10,040 nucleotides of DNA, taken from Amylibacter sp. (GTDB taxonomy: Bacteria; Pseudomonadota; Alphaproteobacteria; Rhodobacterales; Rhodobacteraceae). This document shows positions 1-4,567 of the stretch, in pieces. Below the pieces are notes generated by a model that was given only the letters and a program-made list of their open reading frames with translations, made no database searches and was not told where the DNA came from. A program made the position numbers and the translations under genes. Numbering within the stretch: the stretch's first letter is position 1; every line of letters starts with the position of its first letter. The DNA lies in contig DAOUQS010000049.1 of NCBI GenBank assembly GCA_030625465.1, positions 1 to 10,040 of the forward strand. The letters run 5' to 3'.

Positions 1-237
1 ATCCTGCGTGAGGCGCCCGGCATTATGGTGATCGATAAGCGCGAAGACGGTGGCTATATCACGCCTGCGGAATGTGTGGGCGAGTTTGCCACATATATCA
101 GCCGTATCCGTCAGGACAGCACGATTGAAAACGGCATCAACCTGTGGTGCGTGTCCGACAACCTGCGCAAAGGGGCCGCTTTGAACGCGGTTCAAATCGC
201 GGAATTGCTTGGCCGCAAGGTTCTGAAGAAGGGTTGA
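1..237 (+). CDS. asd: Aspartate-semialdehyde dehydrogenase, C-terminal end (partial)
   Basis: The open frame enters from the left edge and stops at TGA 235-237, giving the last 78 residues. The tail holds the motif [16 protein letters not shown], which matches the conserved C-terminal NADP-binding segment of aspartate-semialdehyde dehydrogenase, and [13 protein letters not shown] is typical of bacterial Asd. The enzyme reduces aspartyl phosphate to aspartate semialdehyde in the cytoplasm, the branch point to lysine/diaminopimelate, threonine and methionine. The catalytic cysteine and the start lie outside the window. A strong terminator follows the stop, so this is the last gene of its transcript. 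The family call is secure; nothing can be said about the missing N-terminal part. Confidence 0.93.
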   Translation: MLREAPGIMVIDKREDGGYITPAECVGEFATYISRIRQDSTIENGINLWCVSDNLRKGAALNAVQIAELLGRKVLKKG

Positions 238-285
238 TTTTGCAAGGTGTGGGCTAAGGCCCGCCCGACAGATCAAGTCTATTGC

Positions 286-317
286 CCCGTTGCCGTTATT
301 TCGGCAGCGGGTTTTTT
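286..317 (+). terminator. Intrinsic terminator of asd
   Basis: Left arm CCCGTTGCCG (286-295), loop TTATTT, right arm CGGCAGCGGG (302-311), then six T (312-317). The stem is 10 bp with one T-G wobble at 290/307, which pairs only in plus-strand RNA. There is no T run on the other strand, so it ends asd transcription and does not obviously serve the convergent carbonic anhydrase gene, whose stop codon begins two bases further on. Confidence 0.92.
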
Positions 318-318
318 G

Positions 319-972
319 TTAAACCTGTTCGAAAACCGCGCTTTTGGGATTATAGGCTTCCAGCCCGCCGCCGCGAATATCCATCCATAAGCCGTGCAGC
401 GCCAGATCCTCGGATTCGATGCGGTCTTTGACAAACGGGAAGGTCATCAGGTTTTCAAGTGACACCAGAACGCATTCGCGTTCCAGCGCACTGATCTGTT
501 CTTCGCGCGTGCCGCCCTTGGCTGCAACCCGGTCATAGCCGTCGCGCAGGATGTCCATCCAGCGACCGACAAAGCTGGTGGCTTCTTCCAGTTCCGGGGC
601 TTTTCCCGAACACATGTCATGGCAGCCGTTAATACCGCCGCAATGCGAATGGCCGATGACCATGATATTGGTGACGCCCAAAGCGGTAACGGCGTATTCC
701 ACGGCGGCAGATGTGCCGTGGTGGTCACCGTCGGGTGAAAATTCAGGCACAAGGTTTGCGATGTTGCGGTGGATAAAGAACTCGCCCGTTTCGGCGCCGA
801 AAACGGATGTGACATGCATGCGGCTGTCACAGCATGAAATCACCATCGTGCGCGGATGCTGGCCGCTGTCGACCAGCTTTGCGAACCACGCCTTGTTTTC
901 CTGAAATTGCGTCGCGCGCCAACCGTGATAGCGGTTAATCAAAAATGAAGGCAGGGGTTTGATATGTTTCAT
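319..972 (-). CDS. Beta-class carbonic anhydrase
   Basis: This 217-residue protein interconverts CO2 and bicarbonate. It carries the beta-class zinc site: SCCDSRM with Cys47, Asp49 and Arg51, and GHSHCGG with His108 and Cys111. RNIAN (69-73) is also typical of the family, and the length is usual for bacterial beta-CAs. No signal peptide is seen, so it should be cytoplasmic, supplying bicarbonate for carboxylases and pH balance. The ATG at 972-970 is supported by an AGGAG (989-985) and a closer AAGG about eight bases upstream. The gene runs convergently into asd and divergently from the Hpt-like gene. No clear terminator of its own is visible. The subfamily (Can/CynT type) cannot be fixed by eye; no cyanase gene is next to it in the window. 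Confidence 0.93.
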   Translation of the reverse strand: MKHIKPLPSFLINRYHGWRATQFQENKAWFAKLVDSGQHPRTMVISCCDSRMHVTSVFGAETGEFFIHRNIANLVPEFSPDGDHHGTSAAVEYAVTALGVTNIMVIGHSHCGGINGCHDMCSGKAPELEEATSFVGRWMDILRDGYDRVAAKGGTREEQISALERECVLVSLENLMTFPFVKDRIESEDLALHGLWMDIRGGGLEAYNPKSAVFEQV

Positions 973-1100
973 GGTTACGCCTTGCTCCTATAGTCCCGTC
1001 AATTTTCCTAGATTTGTTTGTACAATACAAGGGTTGCGAACGGTTTGGTTAGTCTTTCTTTTGCGATCATCGGCTAGCGTGTGCAAGGGGTTCTTGTGAA

Positions 1101-1109
1101 TGGTATAAT
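1101..1109 (+). promoter_or_regulatory. Consensus extended -10 element (TGGTATAAT)
   Basis: TGG followed by a perfect TATAAT lies at 1101-1109. A weak -35 match (GTGCAA, 1081-1086) sits 17 bases upstream. The predicted transcription start, about 1115-1117, falls just inside the reading frame that begins at 1112. The element is convincing as a sequence, but its relation to the start codon is unresolved. Confidence 0.5.
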
Positions 1110-1111
1110 AA

Positions 1112-1498
1112 ATGGCGGAAATTATTGCGTTTCGATCGGAAGAGACGCCAAAGTTGAATTATCCAGAGATTGAAATCTTGCTGAATGCAATGGGTATTAG
1201 GCAGGGATTGCGGGTGTTCGAGCGGGCCATGTTCGAAATATCCGACAAACTATGCCAACTGGAATTGGCGGTCTATGACGGGGATGTGCAAACTGCCAGG
1301 CGTTGTGCGAAAAGCCTGCGCACATTAAGTCCGCAGATCGGGTTGGAAAGTCTGGCGCATGTTGCTGGTGATATGATCAATGCGATTGATTGTAATGATC
1401 CGGCTGTATTGCCGGTGATATGTCACCGCATGGTGTGCCTTGGCGAGGCCAGCCTGTTCCAGCTGTCCGAATTGCCACGGGTTTTGCCGGACAAATAA
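1112..1498 (+). CDS. Small Hpt-like helical protein without the phosphorylatable histidine
   Basis: A 128-residue, mostly helical protein. Residues about 34-120 resemble a histidine phosphotransfer domain, but the place of the active-site His in the usual A-H-x-L-K-G motif reads A-K-S-L-R-T, so Lys67 replaces His. I recall similar short proteins beside the M17 aminopeptidase gene in Rhodobacterales, usually annotated as hypothetical or Hpt-like, also without the His. A phosphorelay role is therefore unlikely; a docking or inhibitory role is speculation. The start is uncertain: ATG 1112 has no Shine-Dalgarno at normal distance (AAGGGG is about 21 bases upstream) and lies two bases after a consensus -10 box. 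TTG 1154, with GGAAGAG upstream, is an alternative that keeps the whole domain. It is followed after 55 bases by the aminopeptidase gene and may share its transcript. Confidence 0.72.
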   Translation: MAEIIAFRSEETPKLNYPEIEILLNAMGIRQGLRVFERAMFEISDKLCQLELAVYDGDVQTARRCAKSLRTLSPQIGLESLAHVAGDMINAIDCNDPAVLPVICHRMVCLGEASLFQLSELPRVLPDK

Positions 1499-1553
1499 GC
1501 TATGGCTTGAAGCGGGGATGAAATCGGGTAGGATTGCCGAAAAGGATGCCCGA

Positions 1554-2945
1554 ATGCCCCCGAAATTTACAGGTAAAACCCAAAAAGCAATTCCGATTGA
1601 TTTTATTTCCAGTGACGGGCTGAAACAATGGCTGGCCGCGAAGCCCGAGGCATTAAAGACCTGGGTTAAGGCCAGCGGGTTCAGCGCCGGTTTGGGGCAG
1701 GTTTTAACCGTGCCGGATGCAGACGGGAATATAAAGCGGGTTCTGGCCGGTTGGGGTGACGCGGATGCGCGTGGGCGCGGGCGGTACTGGGCGGCTTCAA
1801 TTGCGATGAAATTACCCAAAGGTGTGTATGAATTCAGCACGGGATTGAAAGCGGCCGAGCAAGAAGAGGCCAGTCTTGCCTGGCTTTTAGCGCAATATGC
1901 GTTTGATCGTTATAAAGTGAAATCAGGCGCAAAGGCGCGGTTGAAGCCGGGTAAGAACATTGATGTGAAGCGGTTGGAAACGCTGGCAGCAGGCGAGTTT
2001 CTGACCCGTGATCTGATCAATATACCAGCATCCGATATGGGGCCGAATGCACTGGAAGCGGCGTTTCAAAAGCTGGCGAAAACCCATAAGGCCAAGGTTT
2101 CGGTTATTAGCGGCGCGGCCCTGCTGAAAAAGAATTTTCCGATGATACATGCGGTTGGGCGTGCGTCCGATCAGGCGCCGCGTTTGCTGGATATGACATG
2201 GGGGCTTGCAAGCCATCCGAAGGTGACTTTGGTGGGCAAGGGCGTGTGTTTCGATACGGGTGGTTTGAACATCAAGCCCGGACCATCAATGGGGTTGATG
2301 AAAAAAGATATGGGCGGTTCGGCCACGGTTATGGGCCTTGCACATATGATCATGGCGTTGAAGCTGAAGGTGCGTTTGCGGGTGCTGGTGCCCGCGGTTG
2401 AAAACGTGATTTCCGCCAACGCGTTTCGCCCGCAGGATGTTTTGACATCGCGCAAAGGTTTGACGGTGGAAGTGAACAATACCGATGCCGAAGGGCGGCT
2501 GGTTCTGGCCGATGCGCTGGCCTATGGCGATGAGGCCAAACCCGATCTTATGGTCTGTATGGCGACACTGACGGGTGCGGCGCGTGTTGCACTTGGGGCT
2601 GATATACCGCCATTTTTCACCGATAGTGATAAGTTGGCGACGGTTATTGCCAAAGCCGCAGTGCAAGAGGCCGATCCTTTGTGGCGTTTGCCGTTCTGGG
2701 ACCCTTACGAGCCTGAGATAGAGCCGGATGTGGCTGATCTGGACAATGCGCCGAAGGGTGGTTTTGGCGGTGCGATCACGGCGGCCCTGTTTTTACGGCG
2801 ATTTGTGCAAGATGCCGGTGATTTTGTGCATCTTGACCTATATGGCTGGACGCCCAGCGCCAAGCCCGGGCGTAGCAAAGGCGGTGCTTGCCAGTCGGCG
2901 CGCGCGATGTTGCGGGTGATCGAACGGGAGTATTGCAATGAATGA
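1554..2945 (+). CDS. M17 leucyl aminopeptidase family protein
   Basis: A 463-residue two-metal exopeptidase that removes N-terminal residues from peptides in the cytoplasm. The full M17 active site is present: GKGVCFDTGG (Lys229, Asp234), Lys241, KKDMGG (Asp252) and NTDAEGR (Asp311, Glu313, Arg315). The spacings between these residues equal those of E. coli PepA (5, 7, 11, 59, 2, 2). The N-terminal third is divergent, as in the alphaproteobacterial branch. I chose ATG 1554 because AAAGGA (1541-1546) sits seven bases upstream and the protein then starts like relatives. ATG 1518 is in frame, but its GGGG abuts the codon; the frame stays open to about 1440 inside the Hpt-like gene, which is unlikely to be used. 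The stop overlaps the start of the NlpC/P60 gene by 8 bases, implying one operon and translational coupling. Confidence 0.93.
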   Translation: MPPKFTGKTQKAIPIDFISSDGLKQWLAAKPEALKTWVKASGFSAGLGQVLTVPDADGNIKRVLAGWGDADARGRGRYWAASIAMKLPKGVYEFSTGLKAAEQEEASLAWLLAQYAFDRYKVKSGAKARLKPGKNIDVKRLETLAAGEFLTRDLINIPASDMGPNALEAAFQKLAKTHKAKVSVISGAALLKKNFPMIHAVGRASDQAPRLLDMTWGLASHPKVTLVGKGVCFDTGGLNIKPGPSMGLMKKDMGGSATVMGLAHMIMALKLKVRLRVLVPAVENVISANAFRPQDVLTSRKGLTVEVNNTDAEGRLVLADALAYGDEAKPDLMVCMATLTGAARVALGADIPPFFTDSDKLATVIAKAAVQEADPLWRLPFWDPYEPEIEPDVADLDNAPKGGFGGAITAALFLRRFVQDAGDFVHLDLYGWTPSAKPGRSKGGACQSARAMLRVIEREYCNE

Positions 2946-3771
2946 TCCGCGACGGTTTCCGTGTAACGGGCGTGTGGCGCATGAAAGCCTGAAAGGGCAA
3001 GTTAAAGATGTGCGATATGTGCCGGGGCAGTTAATGCAAATCGGTGCGCCTGTTGCCGGGTTGTTTAATGCGCCTGAAGCAGGGCTTGCGCGCCAGGTGA
3101 TGTTTGGTGAAGGGTTTCTGGTTTTAGAGCGTGATGTGGAAACCGGATATGCCTATGGCCAGTGTGTTTTTGATGATTATGTGGGCTATATCAAATCGGA
3201 TGAATTGGCAGCAGCATATGTGGCAACACATAAAGTGAAGCGGCTTAATGCGCATGTCTATCCCGAAGCTAATATGAAAACCGTGCCGTTGATGGCCCTG
3301 CCCATGGGTGCTTTGCTGGATGTGACATCTATAAAAGACGGGTTCGGGGCGCTTGCAACGGGTGGGTTTATACCTGAACAGGCGATCGGGACGCTGGACG
3401 CTTATGCGCAAGATGCGGTTTCAGTTGCTGAAGAGTTTCTGGGTACAGCCTATTTATGGGGCGGGGATAGTTATCAGGGGATTGATTGTTCGGGGCTTGT
3501 GCAAACCTCTTTGCGGGCTTGTGGGCGGGATTGTCCGCGCGACAGTGATATGCAACAGGCCGAAGTGGGTACAGAGTTTGGCGACAATACCCCGCTGCGC
3601 CGTGGGGATTTCGTTTTCTGGAAGGGTCATGTGGGGATTATGGCTGATGAGACAACGCTGTTACATGCCAACGCGCATCATATGCGGGTTACGGCAGAAC
3701 CATTGCAGGAGGTTGCTGCGCGTATATTGGCATCCGAAGGGTTGGAAATAGCGTGCCGGCGACGGCCCTAA
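2938..3771 (+). CDS. SH3-domain NlpC/P60 cysteine peptidase
   Basis: A 277-residue protein with two SH3-like domains (about 36-90 and 98-150) followed by an NlpC/P60 domain (about 155-277). The catalytic set is visible: Cys184 in GIDCSGL, His231 in GHVGIM and a third polar residue, His243, in HANAH. The YLWGGDS motif (172-178) precedes the cysteine. This architecture matches gamma-D-glutamyl-L-diamino acid endopeptidases of the dipeptidyl-peptidase VI type. There is no signal peptide, so it probably acts inside the cell on muropeptides rather than on the wall. The ATG is served by GGGAG (2926-2930) seven bases upstream and overlaps the aminopeptidase stop by 8 bases. That pairing suggests joint degradation of murein-derived peptides, which is inferred. 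The stop overlaps the stop of the convergent DUF2794 gene. Confidence 0.92.
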   Translation: MNDPRRFPCNGRVAHESLKGQVKDVRYVPGQLMQIGAPVAGLFNAPEAGLARQVMFGEGFLVLERDVETGYAYGQCVFDDYVGYIKSDELAAAYVATHKVKRLNAHVYPEANMKTVPLMALPMGALLDVTSIKDGFGALATGGFIPEQAIGTLDAYAQDAVSVAEEFLGTAYLWGGDSYQGIDCSGLVQTSLRACGRDCPRDSDMQQAEVGTEFGDNTPLRRGDFVFWKGHVGIMADETTLLHANAHHMRVTAEPLQEVAARILASEGLEIACRRRP

Positions 3772-4109
3772 TCAACCAGCTTGATCATTTTACGTTCCAG
3801 TACACGCAAAACCGCTTTCAGATCATTTCCGCGCTTCAAAATGCGCCCATCCATGGCAATGATCGCGTAAACCCCTTGTTTGGTTGATAGTCCCGGGCAT
3901 TTTTCAATGCGGTAAACCGGATATTCCGCAGTGCGTTTGAAAATTGAAAATATTGCGATGTTTTTTAACGGGGAAATGCCATAGTCGCGCCATTCGCCCG
4001 CAGCCACCATGCGCCCGTAAAGCGACATGATAAGGGCAAGCTCTGCCTTTTGAAAATGGACGGGAAGCTTATATTGCTTCTTATGATCGTGGTGAACATT
4101 CTGGAACAT
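3768..4109 (-). CDS. DUF2794 family protein
   Basis: A 113-residue protein that I recognise as DUF2794, a small family of unknown function confined, as far as I know, to Alphaproteobacteria. Hallmarks are LYGRMVAAGEWRDYGI near residues 28-43, an YRIEK segment, and the C-terminal ILKRGNDLKAVLRVLERK. The basic C-terminal helix ends in KLVD. No signal peptide, membrane segment or catalytic motif is visible. I use ATG 4109; an in-frame TTG at 4115 is less likely. No clear Shine-Dalgarno precedes either. A perfect 15-bp palindrome and a CtrA-type box lie directly upstream, suggesting regulated, perhaps cell-cycle-linked, expression. Its stop (3770-3768) overlaps the stop of the NlpC/P60 gene on the other strand. 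Confidence 0.85.
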   Translation of the reverse strand: MFQNVHHDHKKQYKLPVHFQKAELALIMSLYGRMVAAGEWRDYGISPLKNIAIFSIFKRTAEYPVYRIEKCPGLSTKQGVYAIIAMDGRILKRGNDLKAVLRVLERKMIKLVD

Positions 4110-4125
4110 AGCCAAAGCTTGCGGC

Positions 4126-4140
4126 TTTCATGACATGAAA
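4126..4140. promoter_or_regulatory. Perfect palindrome, candidate operator of the DUF2794 gene
   Basis: TTTCATG-A-CATGAAA is a perfect 7+7 inverted repeat with one central base, 16 bases before the DUF2794 ATG. It lies where a -10 region would be if the neighbouring TTAA-N7-TTAA box overlaps -35. The binding protein is unknown. Confidence 0.4.
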
Positions 4141-4149
4141 TCAAGGGCG

Positions 4150-4164
4150 TTAACTTTTTGTTAA
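4150..4164 (-). promoter_or_regulatory. Candidate CtrA binding site
   Basis: Read on the minus strand this is TTAA-CAAAAAG-TTAA followed by C at 4149... in register, the sequence TTAACAAAAAGTTAAC fits the CtrA consensus TTAA-N7-TTAAC; the symmetric core TTAAC-N5-GTTAA occupies 4150-4164. It lies about 41 bases upstream of the DUF2794 ATG, a usual distance for a site overlapping -35. CtrA is a conserved alphaproteobacterial response regulator. The match is to sequence only. Confidence 0.45.
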
Positions 4165-4263
4165 TGAAAATACCGATGTTTAGCCTTAAAATTCACAACG
4201 GATAGACATGATTTTTGAATATCAGGGGGGTGTAAATAAGTGTTTTGTTTAACGAGTACACAG

Positions 4264-4291
4264 CGCCCCGCCTGAAAAGACGGGGCGTTTT
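4264..4291 (+). terminator. Orphan intrinsic terminator
   Basis: CGCCCCG (4264-4270), a ten-base spacer, CGGGGCG (4281-4287), then TTTT. The stem is perfect and GC-rich. On the minus strand no T run follows it. No gene on the plus strand precedes it after the convergent stop at 3771, apart from possible read-through transcripts, so it may end a short untranslated RNA or tiny ORF. Confidence 0.7.
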
Positions 4292-4307
4292 GGGTTATAA
4301 GGGGGTC

Positions 4308-4334
4308 TTTTTCGTATGCTGCGGCATGGAAAAA
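4308..4334. repeat. Hairpin with T-rich left and A-rich right arm
   Basis: TTTTTC-g-TATGC, loop TGCG, GCATG-GAAAAA: eleven pairs including one T-G wobble and one bulged G. The T run lies on the 5' side and the A run on the 3' side, so it does not fit a terminator on either strand. Function unknown. Confidence 0.35.
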
Positions 4335-4404
4335 ACAAAATTGGTTATTCTCAACAAAGCCCAAGTATTGCCTTAAACATTTCAATTTATTGCCGTGTTT
4401 TACG

Positions 4405-4511
4405 GTCAAAAGGTACGGGTAGCTAGCAATCAGCTTCCCTCGGTGCCATGGCTATTTTTGCCCCCACCCCATGCCATGGTACCGAGGACTACATCCACCC
4501 CCCCTTTTGAC
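4405..4511 (+). repeat. Nested inverted repeats, candidate structured RNA element
   Basis: An outer perfect 9-bp repeat, GTCAAAAGG (4405-4413) and CCTTTTGAC (4503-4511), encloses a 15-bp hairpin: CCTCGGTGCCATGGC (4438-4452) and GCCATGGTACCGAGG (4473-4487) with a 20-base loop. A short GTAG/CTAC match (4419-4422 with 4489-4492) can stack between them. The single non-Watson-Crick pair (G4445 with T4480) is a G-U wobble in plus-strand RNA but an A-C mismatch in minus-strand RNA, which favours a plus-strand transcript. No T run follows on either strand, so it is not a terminator. It ends 56 bases before the GGT-family ATG. Alternatives are a protein-binding dyad or a remnant of a small mobile repeat. 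Confidence 0.5.
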
Positions 4512-4512
4512 A

Positions 4513-4540
4513 TTGACCTATATCGCCTGCGGGCTATTAG
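4513..4540 (+). promoter_or_regulatory. Possible promoter of the GGT-family gene
   Basis: TTGACC (4513-4518), a 16-base spacer and TATTAG (4535-4540) give a moderate sigma-70 match. A perfect TTGACA lies at 4507-4512 but has no -10 at standard spacing. Transcription would start near 4547, leaving a leader of about 20 bases. Confidence 0.35.
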
Positions 4541-4567
4541 TATTTCTATGCTTTTTTGGAGTTAGAA

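Larger units (their letters stand above)
4110..4567. other. Long intergenic region between DUF2794 and the GGT-family gene
   Basis: No convincing gene is seen in these 458 bases, which divide two divergent genes. The base composition is visibly more AT-rich than the flanking genes, with poly-C runs near the right end. From left to right it contains a 15-bp palindrome (4126-4140), a TTAA-N7-TTAA box (4150-4164), an intrinsic terminator (4264-4291) with no plus-strand gene ahead of it, a U/A-armed hairpin (4308-4334), a nested inverted repeat (4405-4511) and a possible GGT promoter (4513-4540). The reverse-strand open frame at 4161-4409 runs through the terminator and has no recognisable features. 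Confidence 0.8.

Noticed and set aside
1014..1030. TTGT...ACAA repeat around TTGTACAA between carbonic anhydrase and the Hpt-like gene
   Set aside because: Only the central 8 bp are symmetric; the outer arms need a one-base shift. Too short to support an operator call.
1440..1553. Upstream extension of the M17 aminopeptidase frame
   Set aside because: It overlaps the Hpt-like gene in another frame; the added Cys-rich stretch is unlike M17 proteins, and ATG 1554 has a good ribosome site.
4161..4409. Open frame of 82 codons on the minus strand in the long intergenic region
   Set aside because: It crosses the orphan terminator and the 4308 hairpin, has no ribosome site and no recognisable motif, and the composition is not gene-like.
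4438..4487. 15-bp hairpin as a transcription terminator
   Set aside because: No T run follows on either strand, and the 20-base loop is too long for a typical intrinsic terminator.
4405..4511. Nested repeat as SRP RNA, 6S RNA or a known riboswitch
   Set aside because: I could not match it to conserved sequence of any of these: no SRP domain IV motif and no 6S-like central bubble recognised. A covariance search would settle it.
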